DNA of 64,000 bases from contig NZ_PHUG01000001.1 of NCBI RefSeq assembly GCF_002813325.1, positions 930,001-994,000 on the forward strand, given 5' to 3'. Shown here piece after piece: positions 42,003 to 50,783 of the stretch. Numbering within the stretch: position 1 is the stretch's first letter; each line of letters starts with the position of its first letter. This DNA comes from Janthinobacterium sp. 64 (GTDB lineage Bacteria > Pseudomonadota > Gammaproteobacteria > Burkholderiales > Burkholderiaceae_D). The position numbers were made by a program, and so were the translations under genes. The notes under the pieces were generated by a model, which was not told the origin of the DNA, ran no database searches, and was given only the letters and a program-made list of their open reading frames with translations.

Positions 42003-42644
42003 TCAAGGTGTTGCAGTGCTTTTCTCAAGTAGAATATCCAGCAATTGAGCGAGCTGCACTTGAATGTCGGCAATGCTTTGCGTGGCATCGATAATGCGGA
42101 AGCGTTGCGGGAACTGGGCCGCGCGGCGCAGATACTCGTTGCGCGTGGCGGCAAAGAAATCCGATCGCTCCTGCTCGAACTTGTCGAGCTCACGCGTGGC
42201 ATCGAGGCGGGCACGGGCAACAGCCAGCGGCACGTCGAACAGGAAAGTGATGTCCGGCTGCAGGTGCGGGTGCACCCACGCTTCCAGCGCTTCCATCTTG
42301 CGCAAGTCCATGCCGCGCCCGCCGCCCTGGTAGGCGAAGCTGGCATCGGTGAAACGGTCGGAAATGACCCACTCGCCCCGCGCCAGGGCGGGGGCGATGA
42401 CTTGGGCGATGTGTTCGCGGCGGCTGGCGAACATCAGCAAGGCTTCCGTTTCCAGGTGCATTTTTTCGTGCAGCAGCAGTTCGCGCAGCTTTTCGCCCAG
42501 GCTGGTGCCGCCCGGTTCGCGCGACGACACGAGGGTCACGCCCCTTTGCCGCAGGTAATCGGTCACAAAGCCGATATGCGTCGACTTGCCCGCGCCATCG
42601 ATGCCTTCGAAGGTGATGAAACGGGGTTGATGGTGTTGTGTCAT
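42003..42644 (-). CDS. tmk: Thymidylate kinase
   Basis: This 213-residue enzyme has the P-loop [28 protein letters not shown] (DR(Y/F)-type motif with the LID following) and the R in the TMP site at [10 protein letters not shown]. It converts dTMP to dTDP. It lies between mltG (24 bases) and holB (15 bases) on the minus strand and is in one operon with them. Confidence 0.95.
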   Translation of the reverse strand: MTQHHQPRFITFEGIDGAGKSTHIGFVTDYLRQRGVTLVSSREPGGTSLGEKLRELLLHEKMHLETEALLMFASRREHIAQVIAPALARGEWVISDRFTDASFAYQGGGRGMDLRKMEALEAWVHPHLQPDITFLFDVPLAVARARLDATRELDKFEQERSDFFAATRNEYLRRAAQFPQRFRIIDATQSIADIQVQLAQLLDILLEKSTATP

Positions 42645-42668
42645 GAAACTCTTGATCTGATAATGTTA

Positions 42669-43655
42669 TTAGCGCTGGTACTGGTTCACGGCGCGGTTAT
42701 GGTCGGGCAAGTTGGACGAGAACTGGCTCGTGCCGTCGCCGCGCGCGACGAAATACAGCGCTTGCGTGCGGGCCGGCGCCAGCGCCGCCGTCAGCGATTG
42801 CGCGCCAGCGAGGGCAATCGGCGTGGGCGGCAAGCCGCCGCGCGTGTAGGTATTGTACGGGGTGTCCGCTTCCAGGTCGCGTTTGCGGATCTTGCCCTGG
42901 TAGTTATCGCCCATGCCATAGATTACGGTCGGGTCCGTCTGTAGCAGCATGCCTGTTTTCAGGCGGTTGACGAACACGCCGGCGATCATGGCCCGTTCGG
43001 ACTTTTGCCCCGTTTCCTTTTCCACGATGGACGCCATGATCAGCGCCTCGTATGGGTTTTTATACGGCAAGGCCGGATCGCGCTTGAACCACGCTTCGGA
43101 CAGGCGGCCGATCATGGCCGTGTGCGCCTGCTTGAAAATCTGCATTTCGCTGGCGCCCTTGGCGAACAGATACGTATCCGGGAAGAACAGGCCTTCCGGC
43201 AGCACATATTCCGGGCTGATTTTCGCCATCAGCGCCTTGTCGGACAGACCCACGGTATCGTGCTTGAGGCCCGGGTGATTCGCCATGGCCATGCGCATCT
43301 GCTTGAACGTCCAGCCTTCGATGATGGTCAGCGACTCTTGCGCGAATTCGCCGCGCGCCAGCTGCGTGATCAGACGCTGCGGCGTGGTGCCCGGTTTGAG
43401 CTCGTAGGAACCGGCCTTGATCTTCGACGTCTTGCCTTCGACGCGCGCCAGCAGGTTGAACAGGATGGGCACGATGGGCACGCCCGCGTCCGCGATCTGC
43501 TGGCCGGCCGCATGCGCGCCGCTGCCCGGCGTGATCGTAAACGGAATCGCGTCGCCTTCCGTGGTGATCGGCTGCTGCGCCCAGTACACAAAAGTACCAC
43601 CGACGCCGATGGCGGCGATGACCGAACTGACTACAAGTTTTTTAAAGAAAGCCAT
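42669..43655 (-). CDS. mltG: Endolytic murein transglycosylase
   Basis: This 328-residue YceG-like protein has one N-terminal membrane helix (FFKKLVVSSVIAAIGVGGTF) and a periplasmic domain with the conserved PEGLFFPDTYLF, ASIVEKETGQ (catalytic Glu region), FVNRLKTGMLLQTDPTV and PYNTYTRGGLPPTPI. It cuts newly made glycan strands near the membrane. The start is ATG 43655. It heads the mltG-tmk-holB operon. Confidence 0.94.
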   Translation of the reverse strand: MAFFKKLVVSSVIAAIGVGGTFVYWAQQPITTEGDAIPFTITPGSGAHAAGQQIADAGVPIVPILFNLLARVEGKTSKIKAGSYELKPGTTPQRLITQLARGEFAQESLTIIEGWTFKQMRMAMANHPGLKHDTVGLSDKALMAKISPEYVLPEGLFFPDTYLFAKGASEMQIFKQAHTAMIGRLSEAWFKRDPALPYKNPYEALIMASIVEKETGQKSERAMIAGVFVNRLKTGMLLQTDPTVIYGMGDNYQGKIRKRDLEADTPYNTYTRGGLPPTPIALAGAQSLTAALAPARTQALYFVARGDGTSQFSSNLPDHNRAVNQYQR

Positions 43656-43791
43656 TGTTCCGATTCTTGTGATGCGTGCGCTGATGGCCAACGTCCGCTT
43701 GTTATGATCGTTCATTTGTGAAGCAAGTGCGTGCAAAGCGGCGCCAACACTGGCAATTTTGCCGCTGCCGACGCAATTTGCGCGACATCAC

Positions 43792-43797
43792 TATAAT
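43792..43797 (+). promoter_or_regulatory. Candidate -10 box for ygfZ
   Basis: A perfect TATAAT lies 35 bases before the ygfZ start codon in the divergent region with mltG. A recognisable -35 box at the right spacing is lacking. Confidence 0.45.
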
Positions 43798-43831
43798 GAA
43801 CCCGTAATGATAATGCTTAATCGCTGATCTA

Positions 43832-44917
43832 ATGGAAATTATGAATAACTGGAATCAATTTTTAACTGCACAAGGCGCGCGTCCCGCTGCCACCGATGGC
43901 GCGCCTATCCATGACTTCGGCCAGTCCCTGACAGTGTCCCAGCTGCAAGAAGGTTTTGTCGCGGCCATCACGGACCAGGGCTTGATCGGTTTGAACGGCG
44001 ACGAGGCAGCCAGTTTCCTGCACGGCCAGCTGACCAACGACGTGGAACACCTGGACCAGGAGCAAGTGCGCCTGGCCGGCTATTGCACGCCGAAAGGCCG
44101 CTTGCTGGCCAGTTTCCTGATGTGGCGCAACGCCACCACCATTTATCTGCAATTGCCGCGCGCCATACAGCCGGCCATCCAGAAGCGACTGCAAATGTTC
44201 GTGCTGCGCGCCAAGGCCAAGCTGCACGATGCATCGTTCGATGAAGCGAACCAGGTCGTCCTGGGCCTCGGCGGCAAGCAAGCCAGCGCGGCCCTGGCCG
44301 CCTGGTTCCCCGCCCTGCCTGCCACGCCGTTCAGCAAGGTCGAGCATGCGCTGGGCACGCTGCTGCGCGTGGCCGATGCGTTTGGCAGCGCCCGCTATGA
44401 ATGGCTGACGTCCGCCGCCACGGCGCGCGACGTGTGGCCGCCATTGACGGCACAGTTGGCCAAGGGCGGCAATGACGCCTGGCGCCTGTCCGAGATCCAC
44501 GCGGGCATCCCGCAGATCACGGCCGCCACGCAAGAGCAATTCGTGCCGCAAATGGTCAACTTCGAGCTGCTGGGCGGCGTCAATTTCAAGAAAGGCTGCT
44601 ACCCGGGCCAGGAAATCGTCGCGCGCAGCCAGTATCTGGGCAAGCTCAAGCGCCGCACCACCCTCGTCAGCATCGCTGATGCAGCGGCAGTGGCCGGCGG
44701 CGAACTGTACACCGTCAGCGACCCCGAGCAGCCTTGCGGCATGCTCGTCAACGCCGCGCCCAACGGCAGCGGCGGCATCGACGCCCTCGTTGAAATGAAG
44801 TTGGGGGCGATAGCGGAAGGTGCAAGCGCCGCTGGCGCCGTGCGCTACGGCTCGGCCCAGGGCGCCGCCGTGCATTTCCTGCCCATGCCTTACGTGCTCG
44901 ACGCACTCGACTTGTGA
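43832..44917 (+). CDS. ygfZ: Folate-binding Fe-S cluster maturation protein YgfZ
   Basis: This 361-residue GcvT-like protein carries the family signature KKGCYPGQEIVAR with Cys256, the residue needed for YgfZ function, and an N-terminal region GLNGDEAASFLHGQLTND. YgfZ supports assembly or repair of particular Fe-S enzymes using folate. The first of two nearby ATGs (43832, 43841) is used. It is followed by a DUF4936 gene eight bases downstream. Confidence 0.92.
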   Translation: MEIMNNWNQFLTAQGARPAATDGAPIHDFGQSLTVSQLQEGFVAAITDQGLIGLNGDEAASFLHGQLTNDVEHLDQEQVRLAGYCTPKGRLLASFLMWRNATTIYLQLPRAIQPAIQKRLQMFVLRAKAKLHDASFDEANQVVLGLGGKQASAALAAWFPALPATPFSKVEHALGTLLRVADAFGSARYEWLTSAATARDVWPPLTAQLAKGGNDAWRLSEIHAGIPQITAATQEQFVPQMVNFELLGGVNFKKGCYPGQEIVARSQYLGKLKRRTTLVSIADAAAVAGGELYTVSDPEQPCGMLVNAAPNGSGGIDALVEMKLGAIAEGASAAGAVRYGSAQGAAVHFLPMPYVLDALDL

Positions 44918-44924
44918 GAATGCC

Positions 44925-45215
44925 ATGAAAGATTTATACATTTACTATCAGGTAAAGGAAGAGCACGCCCAGGCGCTGGAAGCGCGGGTGCGTGCCTTGC
45001 AAGCGAAACTGGCGGCCGCCTCCGGCGTGGCGCCGCAACTGAAGCGCCGTCCGGAAGTCAAGGATGGCTTGCAGACGTGGATGGAAATCTATCCCGTCGT
45101 CGGCGAAGGTTTTGCCGAACTGCTGGCAGCTGCCGCCGGCGAGGCGGGCCTGCTGTCATTGACGGCCGGCGCGCGGCATACGGAAGTGTTCATGGATTTG
45201 CCTCCATGTGCCTGA
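44925..45215 (+). CDS. DUF4936-family protein
   Basis: A 96-residue protein beginning MKDLYIYYQVKEEHAQ with a ferredoxin-like beta-alpha-beta pattern and TWMEIYPVV, matching the small DUF4936 family that follows ygfZ in many betaproteobacteria. Function is unknown; the position suggests a role linked to ygfZ. Its 3' end overlaps the next gene by ten bases. Confidence 0.75.
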   Translation: MKDLYIYYQVKEEHAQALEARVRALQAKLAAASGVAPQLKRRPEVKDGLQTWMEIYPVVGEGFAELLAAAAGEAGLLSLTAGARHTEVFMDLPPCA

Positions 45216-45943
45216 TCGTTTTTGCCTGGAAAGTCAATCCGCACATCCCGCTGATTGCCGCCGCCAACCGCGACGAATTCTATGAACGCGCCAGCGCCCC
45301 CGCCGGCGCCTGGCCCGAACACCCGCAAGTGTATGCGGGCCGCGACCTGCAGGCGGGCGGCAGCTGGATGGGCATCACGCAAGCCGGCAGCGGCAGTTCG
45401 CGCTTTGCCGCCATCACCAACATCCGCAGCCCGCAAGACCGCAACCCTGACGCCCCCTCGCGTGGCGCCCTGGTGGCAGACTATCTGGCCGGCAATATGT
45501 CGCCGCAAGACTACATCGCGCAAATCCGCCCCGGCTGCAAAGCCTACAACGGTTTTAATCTGGTGCTGGGCGACGCCACTACCCTGATCTGGTTTTCCAA
45601 CCGCGGCGATGGCGATGCGCGCAATGGCCAGCCACTGGAACCGGGCATCTACGGCTTGTCGAACGCCCTGCTCGACGCACCGTGGCCGAAAGTCCTGAAA
45701 ACCAAGGCCCAGTTCGCCAGCCTGCTGTGCCAGGGCGCGCCCGACGACGCGTATTTCGACATGCTGGCCGACACCACGCGCGCGCCCGACTTCCGCTTGC
45801 CCGACACGGGCGTGCCGCTTGATCTGGAGCGTGTGCTGTCCGCCGTCTGCATCGAAACGCCGGGCTACGGCACGCGCACGTCCACCGTCGTCAAATTGTT
45901 CCCGGACTCGCCCGGCGAACTGCATGAGCTGGTGATACAGTAG
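45206..45943 (+). CDS. NRDE (TANGO2-like) family protein
   Basis: This 245-residue protein begins MCLIVFAWKVNPHIPLI with Cys2 and the name-giving ANRDEFYER at about 20-28, then GGSWMGI and SRGALVADYL, the NRDE/TANGO2 pattern. The family is related to Ntn hydrolases, and TANGO2 is linked to haem or lipid handling in eukaryotes; the bacterial role is open. It overlaps the DUF4936 gene, making a three-gene operon with ygfZ. Confidence 0.87.
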   Translation: MCLIVFAWKVNPHIPLIAAANRDEFYERASAPAGAWPEHPQVYAGRDLQAGGSWMGITQAGSGSSRFAAITNIRSPQDRNPDAPSRGALVADYLAGNMSPQDYIAQIRPGCKAYNGFNLVLGDATTLIWFSNRGDGDARNGQPLEPGIYGLSNALLDAPWPKVLKTKAQFASLLCQGAPDDAYFDMLADTTRAPDFRLPDTGVPLDLERVLSAVCIETPGYGTRTSTVVKLFPDSPGELHELVIQ

Positions 45944-45963
45944 GTCCGGGTAGGTCGGGGTAG

Positions 45964-45994
45964 GTCGGGTTAGCGCGCAAGCGCGTAACCCGAC
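45964..45994. repeat. GTCGGRTTA...TAAYCCGAC palindrome, copy 1
   Basis: GTCGGGTTA and TAACCCGAC arms with GC-rich inner pairs around a short loop. The bases just upstream repeat 'gtaggtcggg' three times from 45939. It lies 20 bases after the NRDE stop and forms an inverted pair with the copy at 46035-46070. Confidence 0.75.
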
Positions 45995-46034
45995 AACACC
46001 ACCACACTCAACCGGCATCACCACCGTCCCCGAT

Positions 46035-46070
46035 GTCGGATTACGCGCCCCTGCGGCGCGCTAATCCGAC
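46035..46070. repeat. GTCGGRTTA...TAAYCCGAC palindrome, copy 2
   Basis: GTCGGATTA and TAATCCGAC arms with nested cgcgc/gcgcg pairing; the flanking 'ctacg' shows it is in reverse orientation to copy 1. Further copies are at 61615-61648 and 63282-63317. Confidence 0.75.
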
Positions 46071-46126
46071 CTACGCACGCTTCCCCTCTCTTCATCAAAA
46101 ACTCACTCGACATCCGCTCGCGCAAA

Positions 46127-46158
46127 AAAAGAAAGCGCTTGCGCAAGCGCTTTCTTTT
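46127..46158. promoter_or_regulatory. Perfect 32-base palindrome, probable LacI-family operator (or terminator)
   Basis: The 16-base arm aaaagaaagcgcttgc is followed at once by its exact reverse complement. It holds two AAGCGCTT half-palindromes centred 12 bases apart with a central TGCGCA. LacI-type regulators bind even-length palindromes with a central CG such as AAnCGnTT. It lies 81 bases before the lacI-type gene, so self-control is likely. The A and T flanks also make it look like a bidirectional terminator. Confidence 0.6.
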
Positions 46159-46238
46159 GTTTACGATAGATTCAAACGCGGCGACACAGCCGCACACTAT
46201 CGCAGCACACAATAAGAATAAAACCATCAGGAGACACC

Positions 46239-47246
46239 ATGGCCACCATGGAAGATGTAGCGCGGGCGGCGGACGTATCGCTGTCGACCGTTTCGCACGT
46301 ACTCAACGGCACCCGCAAGGTCAGCCCGAAAACCGTCGCCGCCGTCAACGCGGCCATGCAGCAGATCGGCTATGTGCCCAACATGCTGGCGCGCGCGCTG
46401 GCCGGCTCGTCCTCGGGCACCATCGGCGTGGCCATTTCCGCCTTCACCAATCATTACTTCAGCGAAACGGTGCGCGCCATCGAGGCGGCCTGCACGCGCC
46501 ACGGCTTGATGATGCTGTTTTCCGATACGCACGACGATCCCGCGCAGGAACTCAAAGTGGTGCAAAACTTGCACCAGCGCCGCGTCGACGGCATCGTGCT
46601 GGCGCCGTCCGGCGATCCGCACAACCGCACGCTCGACTATTTGACCAGCAACAAGATCGCCTCCGTGCTGGTCGACCGCATGTTGCCGCAAGCGTTCGAC
46701 CAGGTGGGCGTGGAAAACACCGAGGCGACGGCCGAACTGGTCAGCCATCTGATCGCAGCCCACGGCCACCGCCGCATCGGCTTCATCGCCGGTGCGCCCG
46801 GCCTGTCCACGACCCACGAGCGTATCGACGGCTACCGCCTGGCCTTGCAGCGCGCCGGCATCGTCTTTGATCCTGAACTGTTGCGCTCGGGCGATTCGAA
46901 CCTCGAGCGCAGCGGCACGGCGACGCGCGAACTGCTGGCCCTGCCCCCCGGGCAGCGTCCGACCGCCATCGTGGCCGGCAATAACCTGATGACCATCGGC
47001 ACCATGCATGCCTTGCGCGACGCGCACATTGCTGTACCGCAAGACGTGGCGCTGGCCGGCTTCGATGATTTCGACTGGGCCGATTACTTCAGCCCCCGCC
47101 TGACCGTGATGGCCCAGCCGCTCGAAGAGCTGGGCGCCATGGCCGTCGACCTCTTGATCGAACGCATCGCCAATCCGGGCCGTGTCCAGCACGTACAACG
47201 CTTGTCGCCGACCTTGCGCGTGCGCAACTCCTGCGGCTGCCCCTGA
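46239..47246 (+). CDS. LacI-family transcriptional regulator of the pentose module
   Basis: This 335-residue repressor has the LacI helix-turn-helix TMEDVARAADVSLSTVSHVL (3-22), a hinge with NMLARALAG, and a periplasmic-binding-protein-like sugar domain (GTIGVAISAFTNHYFSE, VDGIVLAPSG, GFDDFDWADYFSP). It should bind DNA in the absence of its sugar or sugar phosphate. It precedes xylulokinase, transaldolase and the transporter genes in the same direction, and a perfect palindrome lies upstream. The ligand is probably a pentose or pentitol derivative. Confidence 0.88.
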   Translation: MATMEDVARAADVSLSTVSHVLNGTRKVSPKTVAAVNAAMQQIGYVPNMLARALAGSSSGTIGVAISAFTNHYFSETVRAIEAACTRHGLMMLFSDTHDDPAQELKVVQNLHQRRVDGIVLAPSGDPHNRTLDYLTSNKIASVLVDRMLPQAFDQVGVENTEATAELVSHLIAAHGHRRIGFIAGAPGLSTTHERIDGYRLALQRAGIVFDPELLRSGDSNLERSGTATRELLALPPGQRPTAIVAGNNLMTIGTMHALRDAHIAVPQDVALAGFDDFDWADYFSPRLTVMAQPLEELGAMAVDLLIERIANPGRVQHVQRLSPTLRVRNSCGCP

Positions 47247-47264
47247 CCTTCTATAGTAAAACAT

Positions 47265-48764
47265 ATGCATCCAGCGATCTCCCTCGGTATCGACCTCGGT
47301 ACCTCCGAACTGAAAACCGTGCTGATGGACAGCACTGGCGCCGTGCGCGGCCAGGCTTCCGTGCGCCTGGACGTGAGCCGCCCGCAAGCGGGCTGGTCCG
47401 AACAAGCGCCGCAGGACTGGTGGGCCGCCTGCGTCAACGCCCTGGCGCAGCTGCGCGCCAGCTGGCCGCAGGAATACGCCGGCATCGCCTGCATCGGCCT
47501 GTCGGGCCAGATGCACGGCGCCGTACTGCTCGACAGCAACGACAATGTAATTCGTCCCGCCATCCTGTGGAACGATGCGCGCGCCGAAGCGGAAGCGGCC
47601 AGCCTGGCGCGCGACTATCGCGCGTATGCGGACGTGACGGGCAGCCTGCCCATGGCGGGCCTGACGGCGCCAAAACTGCTGTGGCTGCAAACCCACGAGC
47701 CTGACGCCTTTGCCGCCATCGCCTGCCTGCTGTCGCCGAAAGATTATCTGCGCCTGCAATTGACGGGCAACAAGGTCACCGACATGTCCGACGCGGCCGG
47801 CACACTGTGGCTGCACGAGGCCCAGCGCGCCTGGTTCGCTCCCATGCTGGCCGCCTGCGGCCTGGTGCCGGAACAGATGCCGGCGCTGGCCGAAGGCGAC
47901 GCCGCCACGGGCACCGTGCTGGCCGCCATCGCCGACAAGCTGGGCTTGCCAGCAAACGTGGTGGTGGCCGGTGGCGGTGGCGACAACCCCGTCTCGGCCG
48001 TGGGCATCGGCGCCGTCAATGGCGGCGACAGTTTTATTTCGCTGGGCACCAGCGCCGCCATCGTTTCCGTCACGGAAGCGCCTTTGGGCAACCCGGCCGG
48101 CGGCGTGCACAGCTTTTGCCACGCCCTGCCCGGCCGCTGGTATGCGATGGGCGCGATCCTGTCCGGCGCCAGCTGCTTGCGCTGGGCCACTGGCGTGCTG
48201 GGCCAGCCGGACGAGGCAGCCCTGCTGGCGCTGGTGGAAGCGCTCTTGCCGCTCGACACGCCTGTCGCGCCATCGGCACCGCTGTTCCTGCCCTACCTGT
48301 CGGGCGAGCGCACGCCGCATAACGACCCGCAAGTGCGCGGCGCCTTCCTGCAGCTGGGCCACGATAGCACGCCGGCGCAGCTCGGTTACGCCGTGCTCGA
48401 AGGCGTGGCCTTTGCCTTGCGCGACGCCATGGCGGCCGTCACCTCGACGGGAGCGGTGATTCCCCACTGCATGCTGGTGGGCGGCGGCGCGCGCAGCCAG
48501 TACTGGGCGCAGCTGCTGGCCAATGTGCTGGGGCGCGAAATGCGTACCCTGCACAACAGCGAACTGTCGGCCAGCCTCGGTGCGGCCAAGCTGGGCTTTG
48601 CCGCCATCGGCCAGCGCCAACTGCTGGCCACCAGCTTGCCCATCAAAAACACTTTCCTGCCCGATGCCGCGCACAGCGCAGCCTTGAGCATCCGCTACGG
48701 CCGCTACCGTAGCCTGTTTCCCGCCGTGCAAGCCTTGCACCAATTCAGTGATAAGGAAGAGTAA
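47265..48764 (+). CDS. xylB: Xylulokinase
   Basis: This 499-residue FGGY-family kinase has [15 protein letters not shown] (ATP phosphate 1), [22 protein letters not shown] (catalytic Asp and substrate region), [19 protein letters not shown] and the C-terminal [17 protein letters not shown], typical of D-xylulokinase. It phosphorylates D-xylulose to xylulose 5-phosphate. It follows the LacI gene by 18 bases and its TAA overlaps the transaldolase ATG by one base. A preceding strong ribosome site is not obvious. Confidence 0.9.
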   Translation: MHPAISLGIDLGTSELKTVLMDSTGAVRGQASVRLDVSRPQAGWSEQAPQDWWAACVNALAQLRASWPQEYAGIACIGLSGQMHGAVLLDSNDNVIRPAILWNDARAEAEAASLARDYRAYADVTGSLPMAGLTAPKLLWLQTHEPDAFAAIACLLSPKDYLRLQLTGNKVTDMSDAAGTLWLHEAQRAWFAPMLAACGLVPEQMPALAEGDAATGTVLAAIADKLGLPANVVVAGGGGDNPVSAVGIGAVNGGDSFISLGTSAAIVSVTEAPLGNPAGGVHSFCHALPGRWYAMGAILSGASCLRWATGVLGQPDEAALLALVEALLPLDTPVAPSAPLFLPYLSGERTPHNDPQVRGAFLQLGHDSTPAQLGYAVLEGVAFALRDAMAAVTSTGAVIPHCMLVGGGARSQYWAQLLANVLGREMRTLHNSELSASLGAAKLGFAAIGQRQLLATSLPIKNTFLPDAAHSAALSIRYGRYRSLFPAVQALHQFSDKEE

Positions 48765-49711
48765 TGAATCAGCTGCAACAATTGAAGCAACACAGCACCG
48801 TTGTCGCCGACACGGGCGACTTTTTGCAACTGGCCCGTTTCGCGCCGCAAGACGCCACCACCAATCCGTCGCTGATTTTAAAAGCCGTGCTGCAGCCCGA
48901 TTACGCGCCCTTGCTGGAAAGCACCGTCGCCGCGCACAAGAACGCTGCGCTGGACGATATCGTCGATGCAGTGCTGGTGCGCTTCGGCCTGGAAATTTTG
49001 AAGGTGGTGCCCGGTCGCGTCTCGACGGAAGTCGATGCCCGTCTGAGCTTTGACCGCGACGCCACCGTGGCCAGGGCGCGCCGCCTGATCGCCCTGTACG
49101 AGCAGGCTGGAGTAAAACGCGAGCGCGTGTTGATCAAGATCGCCGCCACCTGGGAAGGCATCCAGGCGGCGCGCGAACTGGAGCAAGACGGCATTTTTTG
49201 CAACCTGACCCTGCTGTTCGCGTTTTGCCAGGCCGTCGCCTGCGCCGATGCGAAAGTACGGCTGATTTCGCCGTTCGTGGGCCGCATCTACGACTGGCAT
49301 AAAAAGTCCTTGGGTGCGGCATGGGACGAAGCGGCGCGCAGCCTGTCCAACGATCCAGGCGTGCAATCGGTCACGCGCATCTTTAATTACTACAAGCAAC
49401 ATGGCATCGCCACGCAAGTGATGGGAGCCAGCTTCCGCAACGTGGGGCAGATCACGGCCTTGTCCGGCTGCGACTTGCTGACCATTAGCCCGGACTTGCT
49501 GGCAAAACTCGAAGCGTCAAGCGAACCGTTCGAGCGCGCGCTCGGTGGCGACCTGGGTGCGGCGCAGCCGGCCATCACGTATGACGAAGCGGCCTTCCGC
49601 TACGCCCTGAACGACGATGCGATGGCGACCGAGAAACTGGCCGAAGGCATCCGCGGCTTTGCCGTCGATGCGGGCAAGCTCGATGCCATGATTGAAAAGT
49701 TAAGAACTTAA
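48764..49711 (+). CDS. tal: Transaldolase
   Basis: This 315-residue enzyme has the Schiff-base lysine Lys125 in [12 protein letters not shown], the [11 protein letters not shown] motif (residues 31-41) and [19 protein letters not shown] in the C-terminal part. The length fits the TalB type. It moves a three-carbon unit between sedoheptulose 7-phosphate and glyceraldehyde 3-phosphate, feeding xylulose 5-phosphate into central metabolism. Its presence inside a sugar-uptake operon is less usual than elsewhere in the chromosome. Confidence 0.95.
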   Translation: MNQLQQLKQHSTVVADTGDFLQLARFAPQDATTNPSLILKAVLQPDYAPLLESTVAAHKNAALDDIVDAVLVRFGLEILKVVPGRVSTEVDARLSFDRDATVARARRLIALYEQAGVKRERVLIKIAATWEGIQAARELEQDGIFCNLTLLFAFCQAVACADAKVRLISPFVGRIYDWHKKSLGAAWDEAARSLSNDPGVQSVTRIFNYYKQHGIATQVMGASFRNVGQITALSGCDLLTISPDLLAKLEASSEPFERALGGDLGAAQPAITYDEAAFRYALNDDAMATEKLAEGIRGFAVDAGKLDAMIEKLRT

Positions 49712-49770
49712 TAGTTAGTTTTTCACCCGTAGCACCTTTGTTTTTACAATAAAAACCCTTGGAGATCCTC

Positions 49771-50706
49771 ATGAAAAAAGTCATTACCGCCACCCTGCTG
49801 CTGTCCGCCGCCTGCGGCGCCTTTGCTGCCGACAAGCCATTGAAATCGATCGGCGTGAGCGTGGGCGACCTGGCCAACCCGTTCTTCGTGGCCATTGGCC
49901 GCGGCGCGGAAGAAAGCGCGAAAAAACTGGGCGGCCCGGGCGTGAAAGTCACGACGGTGTCGAGCAAGTATGACCTGAACACCCAGGTGGACCAGATCGA
50001 GAACTTCATCGCCAATAAAACCGACATCATCATCCTGAACGCAGTCGATTCCAAGGGCATCGCCCCAGCCATCAAGAAGGCGCGCAATGCGGGCGTGGTC
50101 GTGATCGCCGTCGACGTGGGCGCCGTGGGCGCTTCGGCCACCGTGATGTCCGACAACACCATGGCCGGCGACGTGTCGTGCGCCTACCTGGCCAAGCAGA
50201 TCGGCGGCAAGGGCAATGTGGTGATCCTGAACGGCCCGCCGGTCACGTCCGTGATCGACCGCGTGAATGGCTGCAAGAAAACCCTGGCCGCGTTCAAGGA
50301 TATCAAGATCCTGTCGGACAACCAGAATGCAGGCGGCAGCCGTGACGGCGGCATGACCGTGATGTCGAATTTGCTGACGGCCTATCCGAAGATCGACGGC
50401 GTGTTCGCCATCAATGACCCGACGGGCATCGGCGCCGAACTGGCGATCAAGCAATCGAAACGCACGGACGTGAAACTGATCACGGCCGTCGATGGCGCGC
50501 CCGATGGCCAGAACGCCCTGAAAAACAAGGCCGGCCTGTTTGCCGCCACCTCGGCGCAAAACCCGTACCGCATGGCCACCGACGCCGTGCAAATGGGCTA
50601 CGACATCATGAACGGCCGCACGCCGAAACAGACCATGGTGCTGTTGCCGACCCCGGCCATCACCAAGGAAAACGTCGCCACCTACACGGGCTGGGTAAAG
50701 AACTGA
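49771..50706 (+). CDS. Periplasmic sugar-binding protein, RbsB-like
   Basis: This 311-residue protein has a signal peptide (MKKVITATLLLSAACGAFA) and the peripla_BP_4 fold: GVSVGDLANPFFVAIGRGAE, NFIANKTDIIILNAVDSKG, VIAVDVGA and VFAINDPTGIGA. It binds a pentose, hexose or sugar alcohol for the adjacent importer. ATG 49771 follows GGAGA. It starts 59 bases after tal, probably in the same transcript. The exact sugar is not shown by the sequence. Confidence 0.88.
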   Translation: MKKVITATLLLSAACGAFAADKPLKSIGVSVGDLANPFFVAIGRGAEESAKKLGGPGVKVTTVSSKYDLNTQVDQIENFIANKTDIIILNAVDSKGIAPAIKKARNAGVVVIAVDVGAVGASATVMSDNTMAGDVSCAYLAKQIGGKGNVVILNGPPVTSVIDRVNGCKKTLAAFKDIKILSDNQNAGGSRDGGMTVMSNLLTAYPKIDGVFAINDPTGIGAELAIKQSKRTDVKLITAVDGAPDGQNALKNKAGLFAATSAQNPYRMATDAVQMGYDIMNGRTPKQTMVLLPTPAITKENVATYTGWVKN

Positions 50707-50783
50707 TCTGCCTGACCTGAACCACGTGGCGCCGCCGGCCAGTTCGCGGGCGGCGCCAGTTTCACCAGCAAGGAAGGACAGTC

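Noticed and set aside
46227..48743. An 838-codon open frame on the minus strand across lacI and xylB
   Set aside because: It crosses two well-supported genes, is Gln/Arg/His-rich and has no domain; it is a by-product of codon bias.
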